A stretch of 64,000 bases of DNA. Origin: CAG-103 sp905215475 (GTDB taxonomy: Bacteria > Bacillota > Clostridia > Oscillospirales > Oscillospiraceae). The notes beneath the pieces were generated by a model, which worked only from the letters and a program-made list of their open reading frames with translations, was not told the DNA's origin and did not search any database. The DNA lies in the NCBI GenBank assembly GCA_905215475.1, contig CAJMPW010000003.1:62001-126000 (forward strand), read 5' to 3'. Numbering within the stretch: the first letter of the stretch is position 1; the number at the start of each line of letters is the position of its first letter. Positions 29,187 to 38,120 of the stretch are shown in pieces. The translations under genes and the position numbers were made by a program.

Positions 29187-29939
29187 TCAGTGCTGCGGGG
29201 TGGGCGTTTTGGGCTGCACCGGCTGTGCCTGATTCTTTTTGCGCAGCTCCGGGAAGAGCAAAAACTCCACGCGCTTATACAGCAGATACGTCAGCGCCGA
29301 GTCGACGATGCCCTTGATGAGGTTGAACGGGACGACGGCGAACAGCACGAGCGTCGGCACACTGGTGATGCCCTTGTTCACAGCCGTGCCCATGGCGACG
29401 ATCTGATCGATCGGCAGGTGGAACAGCTCGGCGAACTTCGGGATCAGGTACAGGGCGTTGAAGAGGCTGCCGAAGACCGTCATGCACAGCGTGCCGACGG
29501 CCATGCCGATGATGGCGGAGCGGCGGGTCTTGTGGTGGTGGTAGATGACAGCGGCGGGAAGGATGAACGTGCAGCCGACGACGAAGTTGGCAAAGTCGCC
29601 GACGAAGGCCGTGCTCGTGCCCTTGAGCAGGAGCTTCAGGAGCACCTTGAGCAGCTCGGTGGTGACACCGGCCACAGGTCCGAGATAGAACGCGCTCATG
29701 AGCACCGGCAGCTCGCTCAGGTCCATCTTATAGAAGCCGGGCGCAAAAAACAGCGGGATCTCGAGCAGCATCAGCACGCCGCCGAGGGCGGAGAACATAG
29801 CCACATAGCTGATGTTGCGGCTGCGGCTGCGGCGCTGCAGATCGTGGCAGACCGTGCGCTCAAACAGATACGCAAGGCCGAGCAATGCCGCGAACACAAG
29901 CGCGCAGACACCGATAAAGGACAGGTTTTCTTTCAACAT
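29187..29939 (-). CDS. ribU: Riboflavin ECF transporter S component
   Basis: 250-aa membrane protein, the substrate-binding subunit of an ECF-type riboflavin importer. Six hydrophobic segments; the conserved RibU stretch is FYKMDLSELPVLMSAFYLGPVAGV near 70-94. The C-terminus is hydrophilic and Pro/Gln-rich. ATG 29939 has GGAGGTG 8 nt upstream; codons open further upstream fall within the riboswitch expression platform. The FMN riboswitch in its leader fixes the substrate. The shared ECF ATPases and T subunit are not in this window. Confidence 0.92.
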   Translation of the reverse strand: MLKENLSFIGVCALVFAALLGLAYLFERTVCHDLQRRSRSRNISYVAMFSALGGVLMLLEIPLFFAPGFYKMDLSELPVLMSAFYLGPVAGVTTELLKVLLKLLLKGTSTAFVGDFANFVVGCTFILPAAVIYHHHKTRRSAIIGMAVGTLCMTVFGSLFNALYLIPKFAELFHLPIDQIVAMGTAVNKGITSVPTLVLFAVVPFNLIKGIVDSALTYLLYKRVEFLLFPELRKKNQAQPVQPKTPTPQH

Positions 29940-29961
29940 GACAAAGCACCTCCATGGAATG

Positions 29962-29993
29962 AAAAACACCTGAAAGAACATGTCCTTCAGGCG
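29962..29993 (-). terminator. Riboswitch-controlled terminator before ribU
   Basis: On the minus strand CGCCTGAAGGA pairs with TCTTTCAGGTG (11 bp with G-U pairs), loop CATGT, followed by TTTTT. It lies between the FMN aptamer and the ribU SD, so FMN binding should cause early termination. Confidence 0.75.
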
Positions 29994-30017
29994 CTGCGAA
30001 CTTATGGAGGTCCGTAA

Positions 30018-30130
30018 CATCTTCTATCATCCAGACTATACTGTCGGTATCGGAATTGCACCGATTCAACCACATTCGGCTCGCGGACTATCACCGCCGG
30101 TCGGGAATTACACCCTGCCCCGAAGACATC
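30018..30130 (-). ncRNA. FMN riboswitch (RFN element)
   Basis: Read on the minus strand, the conserved RFN cores are present in order: TCTTCGGGGCAGGGTG, AATTCCCGACCGGCGGT, ATAGTCCGCGAG, a variable arm, then CCGACAGTATAGTCTGGATG and the closing GAAGA. The P1 arms are 30122-30126 and 30020-30024. Controls the riboflavin transporter in response to FMN. Confidence 0.95.
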
Positions 30131-30206
30131 TCGATTCAGTTGTTTAACTACTGTCTGCATTATAGCACAGTGCCCGGAGATTGCAAGCACTTTTTTCAGG
30201 AAAGGT

Positions 30207-30235
30207 TTGACAGGCGCTTTTTTGACGCGTACAAT
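30207..30235 (+). promoter_or_regulatory. Promoter of the SLOG-family gene
   Basis: Consensus TTGACA (30207-30212), 17-nt spacer, TACAAT (30230-30235), 31 nt before the start codon. Confidence 0.75.
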
Positions 30236-30266
30236 GGATGCCAGCACCGAAAAGGAGACTGCCGCC

Positions 30267-30788
30267 ATGCCTGAGCGCGAACACACCTGCTGCTTCACCG
30301 GATACCGCGAACACAAGCTGCCCTGGGGCAGTGATGAATCCGACCCCCGCTGCCGGAAGCTCCAGCAGCAGATCTTTGACGCCGTGGACGCCGTCTATGC
30401 CGACGGCATCCGGCACTTCATCTGCGGCATGGCCAACGGCTGCGACCTGTATTTTTTCGACGCCGCGCGCTATCTGCGCCTCAGCCATCCGGAGGTCACG
30501 ATCGAGGCGGCCATCCCCTTCTCCGGTCAGGCCGACCGCTGGCGGCCGGAGCTGCGCGCGCGCTATGAATACGACCTGCGCCAGTGCGATTATCAGACGC
30601 TCGTGCAGGAGACGTACACACCGGACTGCATGATGCGCCGCAACCGCTACATGGTCGACGCCTCGCGCATCCTCATCGCCGCCTTTGACGGACGTCCGGG
30701 CGGCACGGCGCGCACGCTTGAATATGCTGCGCTGCGCAAGCTCGAGATCATTCAGCTGCCAATCGACCGCGCGCCGGTCGAGCTATGA
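30267..30788 (+). CDS. SLOG family protein (DUF1273/YpsA-like)
   Basis: 173 aa. The start CCFTGYREHKLPWG, the middle FICGMANGCDLYFFDAA and the Gly-rich end AAFDGRPGGTARTLEYA are the three nucleotide-binding patches of SLOG (Rossmann-like) proteins of the YpsA/DUF1273 group, thought to bind nucleotide-derived ligands. AAAGGAG precedes the ATG. Monocistronic with a good promoter and terminator. Role in the cell unknown. Confidence 0.85.
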   Translation: MPEREHTCCFTGYREHKLPWGSDESDPRCRKLQQQIFDAVDAVYADGIRHFICGMANGCDLYFFDAARYLRLSHPEVTIEAAIPFSGQADRWRPELRARYEYDLRQCDYQTLVQETYTPDCMMRRNRYMVDASRILIAAFDGRPGGTARTLEYAALRKLEIIQLPIDRAPVEL

Positions 30789-30796
30789 CAGATGCC

Positions 30797-30834
30797 AAAA
30801 ACACGGAGAACGAAAAATCGTTCTCCGTGTTCGC
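30797..30834. terminator. Bidirectional terminator, SLOG gene / hypA
   Basis: Perfect 13-bp stem ACACGGAGAACGA/TCGTTCTCCGTGT with AAAA loop; A-run on one side and T-rich on the other, between convergent genes. Confidence 0.85.
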
Positions 30835-30844
30835 TTTTGGGATG

Positions 30845-31189
30845 CTAACAGGCCTCGATCTCTTTGATGTTGTATTCGTTGCCTGACACCAGGTAGGTAT
30901 GCTCGCTCTTACAGTGCGGGCATATTTTTGCGTATTTTACCGTGGGATATGTCTGCTTGCAGTCCTCACAGAAGGTCACGGCGGGAAGTGTCTCGATCTT
31001 CAGCTCCGCCTCTTTCAGGTACTGGGATTTCTGGATCGCCCACTGCCAGCAGTCCGTCAGATAGTACGGAATGATGCCGCTGACCTCGCCGATCTCCAGC
31101 GTGACGCTGCCGACCTTGGTCAGGTGGTTGGCCTCGACGACCTTCTCGACCTCACGAATGACATAGAACACGGTTCCGAGTTCATGCAT
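30845..31189 (-). CDS. hypA: Hydrogenase nickel-incorporation protein HypA
   Basis: 114 aa, full family length. Nickel metallochaperone for [NiFe]-hydrogenase (or urease) maturation. Visible: the N-terminal MHE nickel site and a zinc ribbon with two CxxC pairs (FCEDCKQ at ~73-78 and CPHCKSEH at ~89-94). It lies 21 nt downstream of the large FAD/Fe-S oxidoreductase and is probably co-transcribed with it. No hydrogenase subunits, hypB or other hyp genes are in the window, which is unusual for hypA. Confidence 0.92.
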   Translation of the reverse strand: MHELGTVFYVIREVEKVVEANHLTKVGSVTLEIGEVSGIIPYYLTDCWQWAIQKSQYLKEAELKIETLPAVTFCEDCKQTYPTVKYAKICPHCKSEHTYLVSGNEYNIKEIEAC

Positions 31190-31210
31190 GGGTATGTTCC
31201 TCCGGCGGGT

Positions 31211-33937
31211 TTACTTCGCGCACTTTTCCTTGATGTCCTTGATGGTGATCTTCGCAGCGCGCTTGATCATGTGCGGCAGGATAGCCTTCATCTTGTCCTC
31301 GGTGCGGTACATACGGCTGGCCTCCGGCATATCGCGCTGCAGGTGGATCGCATCAAACTCGCAGCGGGTGGTGCACAGGCCGCAGCCGATGCACTTGTTC
31401 GGGTCTACGACGGACACGCCGCAGCCGAGGCAGCGGGACGCCTCCGCCTTGACCTGCGCCTCCGTGAAGGTGATGCGGTCGTTGGAGAAGGTCTTGGCCT
31501 TGCTCGCGTCGTGCGCGACGGTCTGGCGCGCCGGAGCGTCGAAGCAGTCGATGGGCAGGACGGCGTTGCTCTTGTCCAGCTCGTAGAACTCGCGCGGGTC
31601 ACGCGCCAGCGTCAGGCTCTGACCCTCATGCACGAAGCGGTGCAGGGACACAGCGCCCTCGCGGCCGGCCGCGATCGCGTCGATGGCGAACTTCGGCCCG
31701 GTGACCACGTCGCCGCCGGCAAAGACGTCGGGCTGCGCGGTCTGATACGTCACACCGTCGACCTGGACAGTGCCGTTGCGGTTGAAGACCATCGCCTCGG
31801 GCGCGATATGGCCGAGGTCGACGCGCTGACCGATGGCGCCGATGACGGACGTGACCTCGATGGTCTCGAACTTGCCGGTGCCGACGGGCTTGCGGCGGCC
31901 CTTCTCATCGGGCTCACCCAGCTCCATGATCTCGACCTTGATGGCCTTGACCTTGCCGTTCTCGCCGAGGATCTCGGCCGGAGCGCTCAGGAAGCGGAAC
32001 TGCACGCCCTCTTCCATGGCCTCTGCAACTTCCTCCGCGTCAGCCGGCATCTCGGCCTGACTGCGGCGGTAGATGACGTACGTATCCTGCGCGCCGAGAC
32101 GGATGGCCGTGCGGCAGACGTCCATGGCAACGTTGCCGCCGCCGATGACGGCGCACTTCTTGCCGATGCGCGGCTTCTTGCCGAGGTTGACCTTGCGCAG
32201 GAAGTCCACGCCGCCGTACACGCCGGAGAGCTCTTCGCCCGGGATGCCGATGGGCGCGCTCTTCTGCGCACCGATGGCCAGATAGAAGCCCTTGTAGCCC
32301 TGCTCACGCAGCTGGTCGATGGTGATGTCCTTGCCGATCTCAACGCCGCACTGGAAGTGGACACCCATCTCCTTGAGCACCTCGATCTCGGCGTTGACCA
32401 CGTCCTTCTCGAGACGGAAGCTCGGGATGCCGAGGGTCAGCATGCCGCCGGGGACCTCGTTTTTATCGAACACGGTGACGTTCTCATAGCCCATGTTCGC
32501 CAGATAGTAGGCGCAGGACAGGCCGGCCGGACCGGCGCCGATGACGGCGATCTTCTCCGGGTACGGATCGGCGATGCCGCGGTGGGTGATGACCTTCGGG
32601 ATGTAGCGCTTGTCGGCCTGCAGCTCCTGCTCGGCGACAAACTTCTTGATCTCGTCGATGGCGACGGCGCGGTCAACGTTGCCGCGGGTGCAGGCATCCT
32701 CACAGCGGCGGTTGCAGATGCTGCCGCAAACGGCCGGGAACGGGTTATCCTGCTTGATGAGCTTGAGCGCGTCCAGATAGCGGCCCTGCGCAGCCAGATT
32801 GATGTAGCCCTGAACGGCGATGTGCGCCGGGCAGGCGGTCTTGCAGGGTGCGGTGCCGGACTCGTGGCACTGCTTCTGGTTGTCGTCCTTATAGTTCGGG
32901 CTCCACATATGCTCGCCCCAGTGGTTGTCGTCCGGCAGCGGCTGCTGCGGATAGACCACGGGTCCGGTCTTGGTGCACAGCTTCTGGCCGAGCTTGGCGG
33001 CACCGGCCGGGCAGACCTCGGCGCACTTGCCGCAGGCGACGCACTTCTCGGCGTCGACATGGGCGCGGTAAGCGGAGGCGGACATATTGGGCGTGTTGAA
33101 CAGCTGGCTCGTTCTCAGCGCGAAGCAGGAGCCGAGCGCGCAGTTGCAGATAGCGAAGATCTTATCCTCACCGTCGATGTTCGTGATCTGGTGGACGTAG
33201 CCGTTGTCCTCGGCGCGCTGGAGGATCTCCATCGCCTCATCATAGGTGATCTTGCGGCCCTTGCCGGTCTCAAGGCAGTAGTCGGCAAACTGACCGACGG
33301 CGATGCACATCTCATCCTGCAGCTCACCGCAGCCCTGTCCCTGAAGGCGCATGGCATTGCGGCAGGAGCAATAGCCGACGCCGAGGTGGTCCTCATACTT
33401 CTTCAGCCAGTGGGAGATATGCTCGACATCGACCGACTCGTTCGTGGCCGGGATGGCCTTCTCGACCGGGATGACGTGCATGCCGACGCCGGCGCCTCCG
33501 GGAGGCACCATGCAGGTGATCTTCGTCAGCGGCAGAAACGACATGCGCTCGAAAAACTGCGCGATCTCCGGATGCTCCTCGACCTGCTGGAGGTTCATGT
33601 TCATCAGCTCGGCAGAGCCGGGCACGAAGATCGGCAGCGTCCACTGCTTGTGGTGATCGGCGTTCTCCCAGTTGTACTCGAGCAGGCCGATCATGGACAT
33701 CTGGTCAAACAGCTGCTCCACGTAGACGGGGTCCTTGCCGACCTTCTTGCCGATCTCGACCGGCGTGGTCGGCACGCGCACCTTCATCGCGAGTGCGAGC
33801 TCCGCCATCTCGTCGGTAACGACGCTGGCCAGGCCGTAATACTCGGGCGAAGTCTCGTCGAGCTGGGTCATGCCGAGCTTGACGTCCACACGGTCGGTGA
33901 TCTTTTTGCCAAGTTTCAGGATCAGTTCTCTTGCCAT
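31211..33937 (-). CDS. Large FAD-dependent Fe-S oxidoreductase (GltD-like)
   Basis: 908-aa cytoplasmic protein. Order: ~1-90 winged-helix-like region; ~100-290 Cys-rich domain (YCSCRNAM, QGCGEL, CNCALGSC); 4Fe-4S motif CVACGKCAEVCP (299-310); GltD-type Cys-rich entry (CKTACP, CGSICNRRCEDAC, 365-416); FAD/NAD(P) pyridine-nucleotide disulfide oxidoreductase domain with GAGPAG (467-472) and GGGNVAMD; a C-terminal ferredoxin motif CIGCGLCTTRC. Likely moves electrons between NAD(P)H and ferredoxin or an unknown partner. Related proteins are common in Clostridia without a defined substrate. AAAGGAG precedes the ATG. hypA follows in the operon. Confidence 0.85.
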   Translation of the reverse strand: MARELILKLGKKITDRVDVKLGMTQLDETSPEYYGLASVVTDEMAELALAMKVRVPTTPVEIGKKVGKDPVYVEQLFDQMSMIGLLEYNWENADHHKQWTLPIFVPGSAELMNMNLQQVEEHPEIAQFFERMSFLPLTKITCMVPPGGAGVGMHVIPVEKAIPATNESVDVEHISHWLKKYEDHLGVGYCSCRNAMRLQGQGCGELQDEMCIAVGQFADYCLETGKGRKITYDEAMEILQRAEDNGYVHQITNIDGEDKIFAICNCALGSCFALRTSQLFNTPNMSASAYRAHVDAEKCVACGKCAEVCPAGAAKLGQKLCTKTGPVVYPQQPLPDDNHWGEHMWSPNYKDDNQKQCHESGTAPCKTACPAHIAVQGYINLAAQGRYLDALKLIKQDNPFPAVCGSICNRRCEDACTRGNVDRAVAIDEIKKFVAEQELQADKRYIPKVITHRGIADPYPEKIAVIGAGPAGLSCAYYLANMGYENVTVFDKNEVPGGMLTLGIPSFRLEKDVVNAEIEVLKEMGVHFQCGVEIGKDITIDQLREQGYKGFYLAIGAQKSAPIGIPGEELSGVYGGVDFLRKVNLGKKPRIGKKCAVIGGGNVAMDVCRTAIRLGAQDTYVIYRRSQAEMPADAEEVAEAMEEGVQFRFLSAPAEILGENGKVKAIKVEIMELGEPDEKGRRKPVGTGKFETIEVTSVIGAIGQRVDLGHIAPEAMVFNRNGTVQVDGVTYQTAQPDVFAGGDVVTGPKFAIDAIAAGREGAVSLHRFVHEGQSLTLARDPREFYELDKSNAVLPIDCFDAPARQTVAHDASKAKTFSNDRITFTEAQVKAEASRCLGCGVSVVDPNKCIGCGLCTTRCEFDAIHLQRDMPEASRMYRTEDKMKAILPHMIKRAAKITIKDIKEKCAK

Positions 33938-34006
33938 TTTCAGGCTCCTTTCTTCCCCTTGAATAATTTCCGTTGCATTCCCTGATTTGTGAATTCATAC
34001 ACAAGG

Positions 34007-34036
34007 ATTGTAACACATCCCACGCACATAATTCAA
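34007..34036 (-). promoter_or_regulatory. Promoter of the oxidoreductase-hypA operon
   Basis: On the minus strand: TTGAAT (34036-34031), 18-nt spacer, TACAAT (34012-34007), 70 nt before the start codon. Confidence 0.65.
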
Positions 34037-34097
34037 TAGACAAATGTGCATTTCATCGTAAAAACCAGCAAAAGTGCCGCCGGTTTTCCCGCTGGGG

Positions 34098-34126
34098 TTG
34101 ACATTTTCCACAAGCAGTGCTATGTT
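34098..34126 (+). promoter_or_regulatory. Promoter of the MBL-fold gene
   Basis: Consensus TTGACA (34098-34103), 17-nt spacer, TATGTT (34121-34126). Confidence 0.65.
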
Positions 34127-34177
34127 TTTGCTGACCACGCGGTTAATGTTATGCATTTTTGCAAGGAGTGAGCGCAA

Positions 34178-35020
34178 ATGGCTCGGATCCGGATCCATGT
34201 TCTGCACTGCGGGATGATCGGCGTCGCGCCGCAGCTCCCGGCGAGCGGTCAGTGGCGCTGGCCGGCGAAGGCCGACGCGCGGCGTACAAAAGCGGACGCG
34301 CGTATCTGGCTGCCGGTGTCGGCATATCTTGTCGAACACCCGAAGGGGCTGTTTCTGGTCGATGCCGGTCTGCCGCGCACCGTGAGCCCGACCGGGGTGG
34401 AGGACCGCGCGGCGCAGCTGCGTATGTTCGGCCGTGGATGGTATACGCTCGTGCGCAGCGTCGTTGCGCCGGGGCAGTCGATCGGCGAACAGCTGGCCGC
34501 ACGCGGCATCCGGCCGCGGGATCTGGACTATGTGCTCTTTTCCCACCTCGACCCGGATCATATTGCCGGCATCAGCGAGGTGCGGGGCGCAAAGCGCCTG
34601 CTTGTGCCGGAGGAGGAATACTTCTGGTCGTGCCGCGTCAACCTGCGCTACACCTCGCGCAGGCTGTGGATCGACGAGCCGCCGGAGCGCTTCTGGTACC
34701 GCGTGAACCACATCGGCCCGGAGAGCCGCTCCTACGACCTCTTCGGTGACGACTCGGTGCATCTCGTGCACATTGCGGGGCACACGGAGGGGATGTTTGC
34801 AGCGCTCATCCGAAACGGCGAACGCTATGTGCTGCTCAACGCCGACGGCGCGGCGAGCCCCCACTCATGGGCGGAGGGTACGGTGCCCGGCATCTGCGAA
34901 AACAGCGTGCGCGCCAAAAAAGCACTCGACTGGATCGGCAGCATGAGCCGTGATCCCGCGTGTGTGGCGTCGCTGTGCAGCCACGACCCCGATATCGCAC
35001 CGCAAACGATCGAATTTTAG
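34178..35020 (+). CDS. MBL-fold hydrolase, N-acyl homoserine lactonase-like
   Basis: 280 aa. Metallo-beta-lactamase fold resembling AiiA-type lactonases: the first metal motif is SHLDPDHIAG (~121-130), then IAGHTEG, LNADGAAS and a late CSHDPD. Compared with the usual HxHxDH, the second His is Asp here (H-L-D-P-D-H); the other ligands appear intact. AAGGAG precedes the ATG. The physiological substrate is unknown. True quorum-signal lactonase activity is only one possibility, because many MBL proteins of this shape have other substrates. Confidence 0.78.
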   Translation: MARIRIHVLHCGMIGVAPQLPASGQWRWPAKADARRTKADARIWLPVSAYLVEHPKGLFLVDAGLPRTVSPTGVEDRAAQLRMFGRGWYTLVRSVVAPGQSIGEQLAARGIRPRDLDYVLFSHLDPDHIAGISEVRGAKRLLVPEEEYFWSCRVNLRYTSRRLWIDEPPERFWYRVNHIGPESRSYDLFGDDSVHLVHIAGHTEGMFAALIRNGERYVLLNADGAASPHSWAEGTVPGICENSVRAKKALDWIGSMSRDPACVASLCSHDPDIAPQTIEF

Positions 35021-35078
35021 AATGGATACGTTCATTTTTTCTAATACATATTTCATACCGCTTTTGTGGATTTTGGGG

Positions 35079-35107
35079 TTGACAAGCGCAGGGAACTGCG
35101 TTATACT
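35079..35107 (+). promoter_or_regulatory. Promoter of the metNIQ leader transcript
   Basis: Consensus TTGACA (35079-35084), 17-nt spacer, TATACT (35102-35107); start of transcription expected near 35114, 48 nt before the leader peptide ATG. Confidence 0.85.
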
Positions 35108-35161
35108 GCGCTCGTTTCCACAGGAAACCGTGATTTTGAACGAAAGGAGACGCGTTGTATT

Positions 35162-35278
35162 ATGAAGTTTGCTCAGACAAACAACATGATGATGGCTATG
35201 ATGATGTACATGCCCGGCTGCATGTGCATGCTTCGTCGTGCTCAGAAATACGACTCGTCTTGTGTTCGCTTCCAATAA
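35162..35278 (+). CDS. Methionine-rich leader peptide upstream of metNIQ
   Basis: 38 codons with its own SD (AAAGGAG, 12 nt before ATG). Ten of 38 residues are Met, at 1, 9-11, 13-15, 17, 21 and 23; nine of the fifteen codons 9-23 are Met. Cys at 20, 22 and 34. It lies between a consensus promoter and an intrinsic terminator, and the operon behind that terminator imports methionine. This is the arrangement of classical amino-acid attenuators: a ribosome short of Met-tRNA would stall in the Met run. I infer that the peptide itself has no function. A copper-binding role for a Met/Cys peptide is the alternative. Confidence 0.8.
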   Translation: MKFAQTNNMMMAMMMYMPGCMCMLRRAQKYDSSCVRFQ

Positions 35279-35349
35279 CGGCTGATCCAAATTCCAAGCC
35301 GTATCCGCAGAGGCCGGAAGACAACGAGTCTTCCGGCCTCTGTTTTTTA
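35235..35349 (+). promoter_or_regulatory. Attenuator of metNIQ (competing hairpins plus terminator)
   Basis: Terminator: perfect 15-bp stem 35308-35322 with 35328-35342, loop AACGA, then TTTTTT. Antiterminator candidate: GACTCG (35252-35257), TTGT (35260-35263), CTTCC (35269-35273) and GGC (35280-35282) pair in order with the contiguous block 35313-35330, which contains most of the terminator's 5' arm. Pause-type hairpin: GTCGT (35235-35239) with ACGAC (35250-35254). A ribosome stalled at Met codons up to 35230 would cover 35235-35239 and leave the antiterminator strand free. One that reaches the stop at 35278 would cover it and allow termination. Confidence 0.7.
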
Positions 35350-35383
35350 TTTCCGAAAAATCATTTGCGAGGGAGAAGCTACC

Positions 35384-36376
<993 letters not shown>

Positions 36377-36379
36377 GCC

Positions 36380-37057
36380 ATGTCTGAATTGCTCATCAAG
36401 CTCTGGCAAAACGGCATCCTGCAGCTCGGCATCTGGGAGACCGTTTACATGACGCTCATCTCTACGTTCTTCGCCTATCTCATCGGCCTGCCGGTCGGCC
36501 TCATCCTGCGCATGACCGACCGCGACGGCATCCACCCCATCGGCTGGCTCAACCGCACGCTCGGCATCGTCGTCAACGCCCTGCGCAGCATCCCGTTCAT
36601 CATCCTCATGGTGGCCATGCTGCCGGTGGCAAAGTTCGTCGTCGGCACGAGTCTCGGCAACCGCGCCGTGATCGTAACGCTCGTCATCGCCGCCGCCCCG
36701 TATGTGGCGCGCATGGTCGAGTCCGCCGCCAAGGAGGTGGACGCCGGCGTCATCGAGGCCGCGCAGTCCATGGGCGCGTCCACGCTGCGCATCATCTGCA
36801 AGGTCATCATCCCCGAGGCAAAGCCCGCGCTCATCACCGGCGGCGTCATCTCCACCGTGACCATCCTCGGCTATTCCGCCATGGCCGGCACGATCGGCGG
36901 CGGCGGCCTCGGTCAGATCGCCATCACCTACGGCTACCAGAAGTACGACGATCAGATCGTCTGGCTGTGCGTGGCGCTGACCATTCTCATCGTGCAGATC
37001 CTGCAGGAGTTCGGTATGTACATTGCCCGCCGCACCGACCGGCGCGCGCACAGCTGA
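36380..37057 (+). CDS. metI: Methionine ABC transporter permease
   Basis: 225 aa, five to six membrane segments, full family length. The EAA-type loop is at ~133-160 (EAAQSMGASTLRIICKVIIPEAKPALI), and conserved family stretches include ALRSIPFIILMVAMLPVAK and YSAMAGTIGGGGLGQIAI. AGGAGGTT overlaps the end of metN; spacing is 3 nt, so the two are coupled. Confidence 0.95.
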   Translation: MSELLIKLWQNGILQLGIWETVYMTLISTFFAYLIGLPVGLILRMTDRDGIHPIGWLNRTLGIVVNALRSIPFIILMVAMLPVAKFVVGTSLGNRAVIVTLVIAAAPYVARMVESAAKEVDAGVIEAAQSMGASTLRIICKVIIPEAKPALITGGVISTVTILGYSAMAGTIGGGGLGQIAITYGYQKYDDQIVWLCVALTILIVQILQEFGMYIARRTDRRAHS

Positions 37058-37072
37058 CGGGAGGTGCCGCCC

Positions 37073-37177
37073 ATGCATCTGCATTATCCCGCGCTGCTGC
37101 GCGAAAACATCCGGCGCGGACGAATGTATCCCCCGCCGAACCGCACACCCGATCATCCGTTCCCACACAAATTCTAA
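37073..37177 (+). CDS. Small ORF between metI and metQ (34 aa)
   Basis: ATG preceded at 8 nt by GGGAGGT, in the only gap of the met operon. The 34-aa product starts MHLHYPALL and is rich in Pro and His (His at 2, 4, 28 and 32; PPPN; HPFPHKF end) with a basic middle (RENIRRGR). No membrane segment. The good SD argues that it is translated. No family recognised; it may be a small protein, or its translation may only link metI and metQ expression. Confidence 0.45.
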   Translation: MHLHYPALLRENIRRGRMYPPPNRTPDHPFPHKF

Positions 37178-37205
37178 AAAAATATAACATAAAGGAGAAC
37201 CTGAA

Positions 37206-38054
37206 ATGAAAAAGATCACTTCCCTCATCCTCGCCCTCGTGCTGGCGTTCTCACTCGTGTCTCTGAGCGCCTGCGGCGGCAAGACCAACAACGACAACAC
37301 CGCCAGCGCCGACGACAAGGTCATCACCGTCGGCGCCAGCGCCACCCCGCACGCCGAGATCCTCGAGCAGGTCAAGCAGGTGCTTGCCGACGAGGGCTAC
37401 GAGCTCAAGATCGTCACCTATGACGACTATGTCCTGCCGAACCAGGCGCTGGCCGACGGCACGCTCGACGCAAACTACTTCCAGCACAAGCCCTATCTCG
37501 ACAGCTTCAACGCCAAAAACGGCACAAACCTCGTCTCCGCCGGCATCATTCACTATGAGCCTTTCGGCATCTACGGCAACGGCGTCACCGACCTGAAGGG
37601 CCTCGCCAAGGGCGCGACCATCATCATCCCCGCCGACGACAGCAACGAGACCCGCGCCCTGTTCCTGCTGCAGCAGGAGGGGCTGATCAAGCTCCCCGAT
37701 GACGCGGACGCCGCCAAGGGCGTGAGCACGCTCGACATCGTCGACGACGGCGGCTACAACATCGTCACCGTTCAGGCCGACACCGTCCCGGCTCAGCTCA
37801 AGAATGCGAGCGCCGGCACCATCGCCGTCATCAACGGCAACTATGCGCTGGCCGCCGGTCTGAACATCAGCGACGCGCTCGCCACCGAGAACGCCGACGG
37901 CACCGCCGCGCAGACCTACGCCAACATCATTGCCGTGCGCTCCGGCGACGAGAACAGCCCGAAGACTCAGGCGCTGCTCAAGGCGCTCAAGACCGACGCC
38001 GTCAAGCAGTACATCGCCGACACCTACAACGGCGCTGTGGTCGCAAGCTTCTGA
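37206..38054 (+). CDS. metQ: Methionine-binding lipoprotein
   Basis: 282 aa, NlpA/MetQ family. Lipoprotein signal with lipobox LSAC (Cys23), then a two-lobe binding domain: VGASATPHAEILEQVK near 42-57, LDANYFQHKPYLDSF, and the end VKQYIADTYNGAVVASF. Captures methionine at the outer membrane face for MetNI. AAAGGAGAA precedes the ATG. Last gene of the operon, followed by a strong terminator. Confidence 0.95.
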   Translation: MKKITSLILALVLAFSLVSLSACGGKTNNDNTASADDKVITVGASATPHAEILEQVKQVLADEGYELKIVTYDDYVLPNQALADGTLDANYFQHKPYLDSFNAKNGTNLVSAGIIHYEPFGIYGNGVTDLKGLAKGATIIIPADDSNETRALFLLQQEGLIKLPDDADAAKGVSTLDIVDDGGYNIVTVQADTVPAQLKNASAGTIAVINGNYALAAGLNISDALATENADGTAAQTYANIIAVRSGDENSPKTQALLKALKTDAVKQYIADTYNGAVVASF

Positions 38055-38087
38055 GTGATTTTCCCCCCTCTTTTCTGAAAAACGCAA

Positions 38088-38116
38088 AAGCCCCCGACCG
38101 CGTGTCGGGGGCTTCG
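38088..38116. terminator. Bidirectional terminator, metQ / ABC operon
   Basis: AAGCCCCCGAC/GTCGGGGGCTT perfect 11-bp stem, CGCGT loop, between convergent genes. Confidence 0.85.
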
Positions 38117-38120
38117 TGCA

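Noticed and set aside
30899..33985. 1000-codon open frame opposite the FAD/Fe-S oxidoreductase
   Set aside because: Same codon-bias mirror effect; the sense strand has all expected Fe-S and FAD motifs and an SD.
35140..35350. T-box or SAM riboswitch before metNIQ
   Set aside because: I looked for a T-box core (TGGNACCGCG-type) and for SAM-I/SAM-II style cores between promoter and metN and found neither. The leader instead holds the Met-rich ORF and a terminator.
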